A stretch of 64,000 bases of DNA from Rathayibacter sp. VKM Ac-2754 (lineage in GTDB: Bacteria; Actinomycetota; Actinomycetes; Actinomycetales; Microbacteriaceae): assembly GCF_009807095.1 (NCBI RefSeq), contig NZ_WUCC01000001.1, forward strand, positions 248,001 through 312,000, in the 5' to 3' direction. Positions 16,621-25,214 of this stretch are shown here, piece after piece. A program made the position numbers and the translations under genes. A model generated the notes under the pieces. That model had not been told where the DNA came from and did not search any database. It saw only the letters and a program-made list of their open reading frames with translations. How positions within the stretch are numbered: the first letter of the stretch is position 1; each line of letters starts with the position of its first letter.

Positions 16621-17870
16621 GCGGCCTCGACCGGAGCGCGGGTGCCGTTGTAGGCGTCCCGGTCGATCTCGTCGTCCGCGTTCGCGACCAGCATCGCCAC
16701 GAACGTGTCTCCGTTCACGTTGAGGAAGGTGCGGAAGATCCCGGTGAACCAGTCGACCGCGATGAGCAGCCCGACGGCCTGGACCGGCAGTCCGAGCGTG
16801 CTCGCGAGGAACAGCGCGACCACGGGGAACCCGCCCGGCACGGTGATCGTGCCCATGTTCAGGAGGATGGCGAGTCCCATCCCGAGCAGGACCTGCGCGG
16901 GCGACAGCGTCACGTTCCCCGCTTGGGCGAGGAAGAACACGACGATCGTGTAGTTGAGCACCGCGCCGTAGGACCCCATCGTCAGCCCGATCGAGAGCGT
17001 GAAGTTCGCGACGCGCTCGCTCACCCCGATCCTCTCGACCGTGTTCCTGAGCACCGTCGGGTACGTCACCGCCGAGCTCGTGGTGGTGACGGCGATGACC
17101 GTCTGCTCGGCGAGCTTGCGCGGCAGGCGACGAGGATCCAGGCGCGTGCGCAGAGCCACCACCGCGACGAAGACCACGGTCAGGATCAGGACTCCGAGCG
17201 CAGTCGTGCCGAGGTAGGCGAGCGCCGTGGTGACGACCGCGAGGCCGACCTCGCCGGTGAGCGACGCGAGGAGCGCGAAGACGCCGATCGGAGCGATGCG
17301 CATCACGAGCCGGATCAGCACGAGCAGGATCTGCTGGAGCTGCTCGAGGCCCTGGAGCACGAGCCGGCTGCCCGTCGACGCGACGTAGCTGTTCAGCGCC
17401 ACGCCGAACAGGAGCGAGAACACGATGATGGGGACCATCGTGGCGGTCGACATCGACGCGACGATGTTCGTCGAGAAGAAGCCGAGCACGGTGTCCTGCC
17501 AGCCCACCGCCTCCGTCGCCGACTGCTCGAGCGCGGGGTCGAGCTCGCCCTCGAAGGTGGCACCCGCTCCCGGCTGCAGGAGCACGCTGAGCGCGACGGC
17601 CAGCGACGCGGCGACGATCGAGAAGCCGATCATCCACGCGAAGGTGCGGGCCGCCAGGCGCCCCGTCCCGACTCCGCCCATGGATCCTGTGGCGACGATG
17701 ACCGACGCCATCACCAGCGGCACGATCGCCATCGGGATGAGACGGATGAAGATCTGGCCGAGGAACTCGAGGTTCCCGGCCCACTCGCCGGCGATCAGGC
17801 CGAAGACGACGCCGGCGACGGCGGCGATGCCGATCTGGGAGGCGGGGTGCTTGAGGATGCCCAGCTTCAC
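16605..17870 (-). CDS. dicarboxylate/amino acid:cation symporter (DAACS, GltP/DctA family), 421 aa
   Basis: Eight or so membrane segments plus the family hairpin regions: IPMAIVPLVMASVIVA, the serine-rich TTSSAVTYPTVLRN, and MGTITVPGGFPVV near the end, with NVNGDTF. DAACS proteins import C4-dicarboxylates, glutamate or serine with Na+ or H+. Start GTG 17870 follows ACGGAG at 5 nt; the frame is open to 17963 but that stretch is Arg-rich and unsupported. Position next to a citrate system suggests an organic-acid substrate. The gene ends inside the terminator hairpin. Confidence 0.9.
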   Translation of the reverse strand: MKLGILKHPASQIGIAAVAGVVFGLIAGEWAGNLEFLGQIFIRLIPMAIVPLVMASVIVATGSMGGVGTGRLAARTFAWMIGFSIVAASLAVALSVLLQPGAGATFEGELDPALEQSATEAVGWQDTVLGFFSTNIVASMSTATMVPIIVFSLLFGVALNSYVASTGSRLVLQGLEQLQQILLVLIRLVMRIAPIGVFALLASLTGEVGLAVVTTALAYLGTTALGVLILTVVFVAVVALRTRLDPRRLPRKLAEQTVIAVTTTSSAVTYPTVLRNTVERIGVSERVANFTLSIGLTMGSYGAVLNYTIVVFFLAQAGNVTLSPAQVLLGMGLAILLNMGTITVPGGFPVVALFLASTLGLPVQAVGLLIAVDWFTGIFRTFLNVNGDTFVAMLVANADDEIDRDAYNGTRAPVEAAHNVG

Positions 17871-17984
17871 GGAGTCTCCGTCGGACGAGGGCGGACCGAC
17901 GCGATCCCGAGCCGGTGAGCGGAGCCTCCATTGAGTCCGACGCGTGTTGCGCCCTCGCGTCACGGGCGTTTCGACCTCGTGACG

Positions 17985-18791
17985 TCAGCCCAGCAGCGGC
18001 GCGATGTTCTCGTTCCACACGTCGAACCCGAGCTTCAGGATGAGCGCGCCGACGACTGCGAGGAACGCGATCCGGATGAACCGGCTCCCCTTGGCCACCG
18101 CCATCCGCGAGCCGAGGTAGGCGCCCGCCACGTTGGCGAGGCCCATGAACAGGCCCAGCACCCAGATCACGTGGCCGCCGGGGATGAAGTAGAGCAGCGC
18201 GCCGAGGTTCGTCGCCACGTTGACGATCTTCGCCTTGGCGCTCGCCAGCAGGAAGTCGTACCCGAGGGCCGTGATCAGCGCGATGATCAGGAACGTCCCC
18301 GTGCCGGGCCCGATCAGCCCGTCGTAGAAGCCGATCACCAGCCCGAGCACCGCCGCGGTCACGAGGTGCCGGCGGCCCGCGTGCTTCAGCGCCGTCGCCG
18401 CTCCCATCGTCGGCCGGGCGATCGTGACCACGGCCACGACGATCAGCGCCACGACGATGATCGGCTTGAAGACGGAGGAGGGGAGCAGCCCCGCGAGCGT
18501 CGCGCCTCCGTAGCTGCCCGCGAGGGCCACGGCCGCCATCGGCAGCGCCGTGCGCAGATCGGGCTTCGCGCGCCGGTAGAAGGTGATCGCGCTCGTCGTC
18601 GTCCCGAAGATCGACGCGAGTTTGTTGGTCGCGAGCGCCTGGACCGGCGAGATCCCCGGGACGAGGAGCAGCGCGGGCAGCTGCAGCAGGCCGCCGCCGC
18701 CCACCACGGCGTCGATCCAGCCCGCGGCGAACGCGGCGAGGATCATGAGCGCGATGATCGGGAGACCCGGGTCGGAGGTGAAGTCGAGCAC
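17985..18791 (-). CDS. TSUP-family permease (TauE/SafE), 268 aa
   Basis: Eight hydrophobic segments in two related halves, each opening with the family pattern: AAGWIDAVVGGGGLLQLPALL (about 22) and GFYDGLIGPGTGTFLIIAL (about 151). TSUP permeases move sulfite, sulfonates or other small organic anions; the substrate cannot be told. Start is GTG 18791, 7 nt after a TACGCT box on the minus strand, so it is probably leaderless. It is divergent from the F420-type oxidoreductase gene at 18860. Confidence 0.9.
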   Translation of the reverse strand: MLDFTSDPGLPIIALMILAAFAAGWIDAVVGGGGLLQLPALLLVPGISPVQALATNKLASIFGTTTSAITFYRRAKPDLRTALPMAAVALAGSYGGATLAGLLPSSVFKPIIVVALIVVAVVTIARPTMGAATALKHAGRRHLVTAAVLGLVIGFYDGLIGPGTGTFLIIALITALGYDFLLASAKAKIVNVATNLGALLYFIPGGHVIWVLGLFMGLANVAGAYLGSRMAVAKGSRFIRIAFLAVVGALILKLGFDVWNENIAPLLG

Positions 18792-18798
18792 TTCTGCG

Positions 18799-18804
18799 AG
18801 CGTA
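18799..18804 (-). promoter_or_regulatory. -10 box TACGCT, leaderless start of the TSUP gene
   Basis: TACGCT on the minus strand precedes GTG 18791 by 7 nt. It lies back to back with the TAGGGT box of the divergent gene. Confidence 0.5.
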
Positions 18805-18846
18805 CGCGAGGGCGTCGACCCCCTCGACTCGGCGACGGTGCCGCCC

Positions 18847-18852
18847 TAGGGT
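18847..18852 (+). promoter_or_regulatory. -10 box TAGGGT, leaderless start of the LLM oxidoreductase
   Basis: TAGGGT is followed by 7 nt and ATG 18860. Confidence 0.5.
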
Positions 18853-18859
18853 CGGCGGC

Positions 18860-19852
18860 ATGCGATTCGGACTCTTCATCCCCCAGGGCTGGCGCCACGA
18901 CCTCGTCGGCATCGACCCCGCCCAGCAGTGGCGCACCATGAACGACCTCGCTCAGCACGCCGACGCCGGCGCCTGGGAGTCGATCTGGGTGTACGACCAC
19001 TTCCACACCGTCCCGAAGGTGACCGAGGAGGCGACGCACGAGGCCTGGTCGCTGATGAGCGCGTTCGGCGCCACCACCTCGCGCGTCCGCCTCGGCCAGA
19101 TGTGCACCTGCATGAGCTACCGCAACCCGGCCTACCTCGCGAAGGTGGCGACGACGGTCGACATCATCTCGGGCGGCCGCGTCGAGATGGGCATCGGCGG
19201 CGGCTGGTACGAGCACGAGTGGCGTGCTTACGGCTACGGCTTTCCGTCGATCGGCGAGCGCCTCGGCCGCCTCGACGAGGGCGTGCAGATCATGCGTCAG
19301 GCGTGGACCACGGGCAGCTCGACCCTCGACGGCGAGCACTACCAGGTCGACGGCGCGCAGAACCGGCCGCTCCCCCTCCAGAGCGACGGCATCCCGCTGT
19401 GGGTGGCCGGCGGAGGCGAGAAGGTCACGCTGCGCATCGCCGCGCAGTACGCGCAGTACACCAACTTCGCCGGGGCTCCGGAGGCGTTCGACCAGAAGAG
19501 CGCAGTGCTGCGCGGTCACTGCGAGCGCCTGGGCACCGACTACTCGGCGATCACCCGCAGCGCCAACTACAACGTGATGATCGGCGAGACCGAGGCCGAG
19601 GTCGAGCAGGGGCTCCAGCGCCTCGAGGAGCGCGTGGCACCGTACCTCGGAGCCGAGGGCGCCGCGGCCTTCGTCGGCGAGTACCGCAGCCCCGACGCGC
19701 TCGCGGTCGGCACGCCCGCGCAGATCCTCGACCGCCTCGGCGACATGGAGTCGCGCGGGATGGACTACGGGATCTTCTACTTCCCGGACGCCGCCTACGA
19801 CCGCTCGGGCATCGAGCTGTTCGAGCGCGAGGTGCAGTCGAAGCTGTCCTGA
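18860..19852 (+). CDS. LLM-class F420-dependent oxidoreductase (Rv1855c-like), 330 aa
   Basis: Luciferase-like TIM barrel with MRFGLFIPQGW at the start, VYDHFHTVP, RLGQMCTCMSYRNPAYLAKVATTVDIISGGR and GIGGGWYEHEWRAYGY. These match the actinobacterial F420-dependent subgroup typified by Rv1855c. It would use reduced F420 for a hydride transfer to an unknown substrate in the cytoplasm. Length is typical and the gene stands alone. A flavin-dependent function cannot be excluded without testing cofactor binding. Confidence 0.88.
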   Translation: MRFGLFIPQGWRHDLVGIDPAQQWRTMNDLAQHADAGAWESIWVYDHFHTVPKVTEEATHEAWSLMSAFGATTSRVRLGQMCTCMSYRNPAYLAKVATTVDIISGGRVEMGIGGGWYEHEWRAYGYGFPSIGERLGRLDEGVQIMRQAWTTGSSTLDGEHYQVDGAQNRPLPLQSDGIPLWVAGGGEKVTLRIAAQYAQYTNFAGAPEAFDQKSAVLRGHCERLGTDYSAITRSANYNVMIGETEAEVEQGLQRLEERVAPYLGAEGAAAFVGEYRSPDALAVGTPAQILDRLGDMESRGMDYGIFYFPDAAYDRSGIELFEREVQSKLS

Positions 19853-19876
19853 CGGGGCGCCCGCTGACCCACCCGC

Positions 19877-20123
19877 AGAGCAGGCTTCAGCCCTGCCGTT
19901 CTGACGGACGTGGATCTCGATACGCCCGCTGCGCGGGCTACTCGATCAGCGAGGACGGGGCCAGGTCGCATTCGCAGCGGAGCCGCTGCCCCTCCATGCT
20001 GGTCGAGTAGCCCCGCAGGCGCGTGTCGAGACCCACCCGCTTCAGCAGATCAGGCTCGAGCCCTGCCCTTCTGACGGACATGGATCTCGACACGCCCGCT
20101 GCGCGGGCTACTCGATCAGCGAG
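19877..20123. repeat. hairpin-repeat cluster 1 (A-B-A) in a 448-nt gene-free gap
   Basis: The gap 19853-20300 holds two forward copies of the dispersed hairpin repeat (19912-19953 and 20082-20123; each ends CTACTCGATCAGCGAG) and one inverted copy at 19995-20037. The forward copies sit in a longer direct repeat of about 77 nt (19877-19953 and 20047-20123), which also includes GCCCTGCC and TTCTGACGGAC. The rest of the gap, 20124-20288, shows nothing I can interpret. Confidence 0.88.
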
Positions 20124-20288
20124 GGATGCCGCACATCCGCGAGTCGCCGCCCCTGGGAGACTCACTGGCGCCGTGGGCTGCGTGCTCGCGCGACGGGGCG
20201 GCGGGCGGAGCACGCGCGAGGTGGCATCCCCCGCCTACGCCTCGCGTCGCGGCGGCGCAAGTCCCTGCGTGGCCGAGGCCGCCCCGCC

Positions 20289-20294
20289 TACGGT
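20289..20294 (+). promoter_or_regulatory. -10 box TACGGT, leaderless start
   Basis: TACGGT is followed by 6 nt and ATG 20301. Confidence 0.5.
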
Positions 20295-20300
20295 CGGAGC

Positions 20301-20543
20301 ATGGACGCACAGGACATCCGCTGGAACGACGAAGCACGGGCCAAGATCCTCGACGACTCCGACGCGGTGCTCCGCGAAGCCGTCCTCGATCTGGCGAAGA
20401 CCAAGAAGGGCGAGCCCTGGGAGGACGTCTTCGCCGAGCTGAACGCGCGCCTCAAGGACCGCTTCATCGACTTCGAGCCCGGCCCGGACCTCCGCAAGTA
20501 CGCCGAGGCGGTCTCGGCCGGCGAGTTCGGCGACGAGTCGTGA
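20301..20543 (+). CDS. unknown small acidic protein, 80 aa
   Basis: I do not recognise a family. The sequence is soluble, charged and predicted helical (ARAKILDDSDAVLREAVLDLAKTKKGEPWEDVFAELN in two halves), and it ends in an acidic tail. Support for a real gene is the leaderless promoter just upstream, actinobacterial third-position GC, and the 4-nt GTGA overlap with the following small gene. A strong terminator follows the pair. No catalytic motif is visible. Confidence 0.7.
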   Translation: MDAQDIRWNDEARAKILDDSDAVLREAVLDLAKTKKGEPWEDVFAELNARLKDRFIDFEPGPDLRKYAEAVSAGEFGDES

Positions 20544-20701
20544 GCGGCTCCGGTGACCCGGCCCTGGGCGACGAGATCGATTCGATCCTCAACCTCGGCG
20601 AGGGCCGCGTCGGCGAGACGGCCGGCCCCGAGGACGTCGAGCAGAAGCTGACGCCCGAAGAGGACGCCGCGATCGAGAAGAAGCTCAAGGGTCAGGACTG
20701 A
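20540..20701 (+). CDS. unknown small acidic protein, 53 aa, overlapping the previous gene
   Basis: GTG 20540 overlaps the previous stop (GTGA), indicating translational coupling. The product is 53 aa, acidic, and ends in a predicted helix DVEQKLTPEEDAAIEKKLKGQD in two halves with alternating charge. No family is recognised. The open frame ends directly before a rho-independent terminator, so the two small genes form one transcription unit. Confidence 0.6.
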   Translation: MSGSGDPALGDEIDSILNLGEGRVGETAGPEDVEQKLTPEEDAAIEKKLKGQD

Positions 20702-20714
20702 CCCTCCTGACGCA

Positions 20715-20752
20715 CGGAAGGCCCGCTCCCCCTCGAGGGAGCGGGCCTTCCG
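20715..20752. terminator. strong hairpin terminator between convergent genes
   Basis: Arms 20715-20730 and 20737-20752 form a perfect 16-bp stem with a 6-nt loop (CGGAAGGCCC ... GGGCCTTCCG). It serves the small-gene pair from the left and the alkene reductase gene from the right. Confidence 0.88.
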
Positions 20753-20762
20753 AATGCTCGGA

Positions 20763-21839
20763 CTACGCCGAGAGCTTCTCGTAGTCGATGTAGCCCTCGG
20801 GTCCGTTGGCGTACACCGTGGCCTGGTCGAGCTCGTTCTCGGCGTGCCCGCCCTGCCAGCGCTCGACGAGGTCGGGGTTGGCCATCACGGGGCGGCCCAC
20901 GGCGACGGCGTCGGCGTGACCGTCCGAGATGAGAGCGGTCGCCTCCTCGCGGCTGGTCGGGCTGCCGAAGCCGCTGTTCGCGACGAGGACGCCGCCGAAG
21001 CGCGTGCGGAGATCCTGTACGAACTCTCCGGCGGGCTCGGCGTGCAGGACGCTGAGGTACGCGAGTCCGAGCGGCGCGAGGCCGTCGACGAGCGCCTCGT
21101 AGGTGGCGCGCACGTCGTCGGCGTCGGTCTCGAGGACGTCCTGGATGTTGTGGCTCGGCGAGATGCGGATGCCGACACGGCCGGCTCCGACCTCGTCGGC
21201 GATGGCGCGCGTGACCTCGAGCGGGAACGCGACCCGCGCCTCGGGGCTTCCGCCGTAGGCGTCGGTGCGGACGTTCGACGCCGGGGAGAGGAACTCGTGC
21301 AGCAGGTAGCCGTTCGCCGAGTGCACCTCGACCCCGTCGAAGCCCGCGTCGATCGCGCGGCGCGCGGCGGCGACGAACTCGTCGCGGACGTCGGCGAGCT
21401 CCTCGGTGGTCAGCGCGTGCGGAACGGGGAACGGCTTCTTGTCGCCGTCGGGCACGCGGACCTCGTCGGCGATCGCGATCGCGCTCGGCGCGACGATCCG
21501 GTCGGTCCCGGTGATGTCGGTGTGCGAGACGCGCCCGGCGTTCATCAGCTGCATCACGATGCGTCCGCCGGCGGCGTGCACGGACTCGGCGACGGCGCGC
21601 CAGCCCTCGGCCTGTGCGGGGGTGGCGATCCCGGGCTGGCCCGCGTAGCCCTTCGACTCCGCGCTCGGGAACACTCCCTCGCTGATGATGAGGCCGATGC
21701 TGGCGCGCTGCGCGTAGTGCTCGGCGATGAGGGCACCGGGGATGCCCATCTCGTCGGCGCGCAGGCGCGTCATGGGCGCCATCACGATGCGGTTGGGCAG
21801 CTCGAGGTCACCTGCGGTGAGGGGGGAGAACGGATCCAC
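20763..21839 (-). CDS. old yellow enzyme family alkene reductase (NemA-like), 358 aa
   Basis: FMN-binding TIM barrel of the OYE family: LPNRIVMAPMTRLRA at the N-terminus, QLMNAGRVS, DGVEVHSANGYLLHEFLSP (the active-site H/N pair), DAYGGSPEARVAF and VAVGRPVMANPDLVERW. Such enzymes reduce electrophilic alkenes or nitro compounds with NAD(P)H. GTG 21839 has GAAAGG upstream; a much longer reading frame in the same phase is an artefact of the next gene. Stop is TAG, directly beside the shared terminator. Confidence 0.93.
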   Translation of the reverse strand: MDPFSPLTAGDLELPNRIVMAPMTRLRADEMGIPGALIAEHYAQRASIGLIISEGVFPSAESKGYAGQPGIATPAQAEGWRAVAESVHAAGGRIVMQLMNAGRVSHTDITGTDRIVAPSAIAIADEVRVPDGDKKPFPVPHALTTEELADVRDEFVAAARRAIDAGFDGVEVHSANGYLLHEFLSPASNVRTDAYGGSPEARVAFPLEVTRAIADEVGAGRVGIRISPSHNIQDVLETDADDVRATYEALVDGLAPLGLAYLSVLHAEPAGEFVQDLRTRFGGVLVANSGFGSPTSREEATALISDGHADAVAVGRPVMANPDLVERWQGGHAENELDQATVYANGPEGYIDYEKLSA

Positions 21840-22019
21840 GGATCGCCTTTCAGAGAGGAACGGGGACGGGGCGAGCGGGACTCGCACCCCGGTCGGCAAC
21901 GGCGACACCCATCCGGGCATTCCGATTCCCGGCGTTCTCCCATCCGTCGGCGTCCCGTCCTGCTCGGCGCGGGGTGGGCTGTCTACACTCGGGAGGCGAA
22001 CGACGAAGGAGTGTGCGCG

Positions 22020-24113
22020 ATGCCGGCGAGACCGATCGACGAGTCCCCCCTCCGCGGGCACCCCGCGAAGCACCGCCGCCGGCTCCCGGAGGCGCTCCTC
22101 GCGCTCGCCGCAGCCGTCGCCCTCGTGATCGCCCCGGCGATGACGGCCTCCGCCGAGTCGCCGGTCTCGTTCGCCTCCTCCCCTGTGCTCGATGCGGCCG
22201 GTGCGCTCAGCCCCGCCGACGTCGCCTCGGTCGAGCAGGCGGCGTCCACGCTCTACGACGAGCACCGCGTGCAGCTCTTCGTCGCGTTCGTCGACGACTT
22301 CTCCGACCCGTCGGACCGCGCCGCGTGGGCCGACGAGACGGCGACCCTCAACGGGCTCGGCACCGACGACGTCCTGCTGGCCGTCGCCGTCGAGCAGCGG
22401 CAGTACCAGGTCTCGGTCGCCCAGGGCTTCGCGCTCGACGACGCCCAGGTCTCCTCCCTGCAGACCGACGACATCGAGCCGCGACTCGTCGAGAGCGACT
22501 GGGCCCGAGCCGCGGTCGCCGCGGCCGAGGGCATCGGCACGCGCCTCGACGCCCCGACCGCGGGCGAGACCCTCGGCTCCGGCCTCCTGATCACCCTCGG
22601 GATCCTGGCCGCGCTCGTCGTGCTGGGCGTCGTCGTCTGGCTGCTGGTCGGCCGCTCCCGGCGCAGGAGGGCCGCGGAGGCGGTCGAGGCCTCTCTCGAC
22701 GAGCTCGCGACGCAGGCGGGCTCGGCGCTCGTCCACGCCGACGACGCCGTCCGCACCAGCGAGCAGGAGGTCGGCTTCGCGGAGGCGCAGTTCGGCAGCG
22801 ACGCCACCGGCCCGTTCCGCGAGGCGCTCGTCACTGCCAAGGGCGTGCTCGGCGAGGCCTTCAGCCTGCAGCAGCGCCTCGACGACTCCGAGCCCGAGAC
22901 CGACCAGGAGCGCCGCGACGGCTACGCGCGGATCCTCGAGCTCTGCGCCGGGATCGACCGGGTGCTGGACGAGAAGGCCGAGGCGTTCGAGCAGCTCCGG
23001 GCCCTCGAGAAGAACGCTCCGGAGGTGGCCGCCCAGCTCTCCGCGCGCGTCGCGACCGTCTCGGAGCGCCTCTCGCCCACCCGCTCGATCCTCGCCGACC
23101 TCGCCGCCCGCTACGCCCCCTCCGCCATCGACGATGTGAGCGACGACGCCGACGAGGCCGAGGACCGCCTCCGCTTCGCGCGGGACGGCGCCGGCTCGGC
23201 GCTCGAGGCGATCTCGTCCGGCGACACGGGACGCGCCGCCGTGCTCCTGCGCGCGGGGCAGCAGGCGGCGGAGCAGGCGTCCGGCCTGCTCGACGCGGTC
23301 GCCACCCGAGCGACGGATCTGCGCGAGGCCGAGGGGTCGCTCGCCGCCCGTCTCGCCGAGATCCGCGCCGACGTCGCCCAGGGCCGCGCGCTCGCCGCGG
23401 CGTCGACCGACCCGGAGTCGGCGGCACTCGCGCAGAACGTCGGAGCCGCGGTCGCCGAGACCACGGCCGCTCTCGACGGGATCGAGCGCGACGCCTCCGC
23501 CACTCCCCGCGACCCGCTCGGCCTGCTCGAGCGGCTCACCGCGGCCGATGCGACCATCGACACCGCCGTGGGCGGCTACCGCGACGCGCAGGCCCAGCAG
23601 CAGCGGGAGCGCGCGGCGCTGACGGCCGAGCTCACCGCCGCTCGCAGCCGGGTCTCGGCCGCCGAGGACTTCATCGCCTCCCGCCGCGGCGCCGTCGGCT
23701 CGGAGGCCCGCACCCGGGTCGCGGAGGCCGCCCGCGCCGCCGAGTACGCGGCCCAGATCGCCGCGACCGACCCGCGCGAGGCGCTCGCGTCCGCGCAGCG
23801 CGCCTCCTCCCTCGCTCAGCAGGCCCTCGACCGGGCGCGCTCGGAGGCGAGCGCCTACAGTGCCCCGAACGCCGTCGGCAGCCCCTTCGGCGGGAACACC
23901 ACGGGGGCCTTCCTCGGCGGGATCCTCGTCGACTCGCTGCTCGGCGGCGGCGGACGCCGCTCGGGCTACCGCTCCGGCGGCTTCGGCGGCGGCGGCTTCT
24001 CGGGCGGCTTCGGTGGAGGCGGCTCGTCCCGCCGGTCCGGCGGCGGCGGAGGCTTCGGCGGTGGCCGCAGCGGCGGCGGCGGCGGACGTCGCGGCGGCGG
24101 CGGACGCTTCTGA
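22020..24113 (+). CDS. TPM-domain membrane protein with long helical region and Gly-rich tail, 697 aa
   Basis: A signal peptide (about 24-48, ending SASA-like) precedes a TPM domain (about 50-165; LFVAFVDDFSDPSDRAAWADET, GTDDVLLAVAVEQRQYQVS), then a membrane helix (about 187-207), then some 400 residues of Ala/Glu/Arg-rich helix likely to be coiled coil, and a tail of Gly/Arg/Ser repeats. TPM proteins act in membrane or photosystem quality control; here the domain should face outward and the coiled coil inward. ATG 22020 follows AAGGAG. The next gene, 49 nt away, encodes PspA, so both probably act in envelope-stress response. Confidence 0.88.
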   Translation: MPARPIDESPLRGHPAKHRRRLPEALLALAAAVALVIAPAMTASAESPVSFASSPVLDAAGALSPADVASVEQAASTLYDEHRVQLFVAFVDDFSDPSDRAAWADETATLNGLGTDDVLLAVAVEQRQYQVSVAQGFALDDAQVSSLQTDDIEPRLVESDWARAAVAAAEGIGTRLDAPTAGETLGSGLLITLGILAALVVLGVVVWLLVGRSRRRRAAEAVEASLDELATQAGSALVHADDAVRTSEQEVGFAEAQFGSDATGPFREALVTAKGVLGEAFSLQQRLDDSEPETDQERRDGYARILELCAGIDRVLDEKAEAFEQLRALEKNAPEVAAQLSARVATVSERLSPTRSILADLAARYAPSAIDDVSDDADEAEDRLRFARDGAGSALEAISSGDTGRAAVLLRAGQQAAEQASGLLDAVATRATDLREAEGSLAARLAEIRADVAQGRALAAASTDPESAALAQNVGAAVAETTAALDGIERDASATPRDPLGLLERLTAADATIDTAVGGYRDAQAQQQRERAALTAELTAARSRVSAAEDFIASRRGAVGSEARTRVAEAARAAEYAAQIAATDPREALASAQRASSLAQQALDRARSEASAYSAPNAVGSPFGGNTTGAFLGGILVDSLLGGGGRRSGYRSGGFGGGGFSGGFGGGGSSRRSGGGGGFGGGRSGGGGGRRGGGGRF

Positions 24114-24162
24114 CCCGCGAGATCTTCGAATCCCCCTCACCCACCACGCAAGGAGAGACAGC

Positions 24163-24900
24163 ATGGCTCAGAAACAGTCGATCTTCGGCCGCATCGCGCA
24201 GCTCACCAAGGCCAACATCAACGCGCTCCTCGACCAGGCCGAGGACCCGCAGAAGATGCTCGACCAGATGGTGCGCGACTACACCGACAGCATCCGCGAC
24301 GCCGAGGCCGCCATCGCGCAGACCATCGGCAACCTGCGGCTGCTCGAGGACGACTACCGCGAGGACGTCCGCAACGCCGACGAGTGGGGCGGCAAGGCGC
24401 TCGCGGCGAGCCGCAAGGCCGACGAGCTGCGCGCCTCGGGCACGACGGCCGACGCCGACAAGTTCGACGCCCTCGCGAAGGTCGCCCTGCAGCGCCAGAT
24501 CCAGTCGGAGCGCGAGGCGAAGGACGCCGAGCCGACGATCGCCTCCCAGACCGAGGTCGTCGACAAGCTCAAGACCGGTCTCAACCAGATGCGGGAGAAG
24601 CTGCAGCAGCTCTCGTCCAAGCGCGATGAGCTGATCGCCCGCTCGAAGACCGTCGAGGCGCAGAGCCAGGTCCAGGATGCGATCAAGAGCATCGACATCA
24701 TGGATCCGACCAGCGAGGTGAGCCGCTTCGAGCAGAAGATCCGCCGCGAGGAGGCCCGGGTCCGCGGCGCCGAGGAGCTCGCGTCCTCGAGCCTCGACGC
24801 GCAGTTCGAGTCGCTCGAGGACCTCGGGGAGATGACCGAGGTCGAGGCGCGCCTCGCCGCGCTGAAGTCACCGCGCGCTCAGGACTCGATCGGCTCCTGA
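24163..24900 (+). CDS. pspA: PspA/IM30 family phage-shock protein, 245 aa
   Basis: All-helical protein with the PspA pattern: GRIAQLTKANINALLDQAEDPQKMLDQ at the N-terminus (in two parts), AAIAQTIGNLRLLED, then a long coiled coil to about 170, and FEQKIRREEARVRG. PspA binds stressed inner membrane, assembling ESCRT-III-like polymers. ATG 24163 follows AAGGAGAG. It is the second gene of an operon with the TPM protein and ends at a strong terminator. No PspF or PspC neighbour is seen, so control differs from E. coli. Confidence 0.93.
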   Translation: MAQKQSIFGRIAQLTKANINALLDQAEDPQKMLDQMVRDYTDSIRDAEAAIAQTIGNLRLLEDDYREDVRNADEWGGKALAASRKADELRASGTTADADKFDALAKVALQRQIQSEREAKDAEPTIASQTEVVDKLKTGLNQMREKLQQLSSKRDELIARSKTVEAQSQVQDAIKSIDIMDPTSEVSRFEQKIRREEARVRGAEELASSSLDAQFESLEDLGEMTEVEARLAALKSPRAQDSIGS

Positions 24901-24908
24901 CCGCTTCT

Positions 24909-24958
24909 ACGAGCGCCTCCGGCGGGGTGCGAAGTCAACCCCCGCCGGAGGCGCTCGT
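24909..24958 (+). terminator. 19-bp hairpin terminator after pspA
   Basis: Arms 24909-24927 and 24940-24958 pair perfectly (ACGAGCGCCTCCGG ... CCGGAGGCGCTCGT) with a 12-nt loop. The remaining gene-free stretch to 25214 contains a small ATGCC/GGCAT inverted repeat near 25103-25118 and no other clear signal. Confidence 0.88.
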
Positions 24959-25214
24959 CTGTCGCACGGAGCCGGATCGCCGTCGCAGGGCGCCGGAATG
25001 CCCCCTGAACACGGCACGCCGCGAAGACTGGCAATCGTCTTGATGCGCCGGGGACCGCCGACCCCCTACTCTTCCAGAAGGCCCCTGACACCGGTCGATT
25101 CATGCCTCGTCCGGCATATGGACGCGGCGAACCAGGAGCGGACCGGGCCCAGCCGGGGACCGCTCACCGAGCGGCCGTCGATCTCCGATGGCCACCCAGA
25201 AGAGCGAGGCGCCG

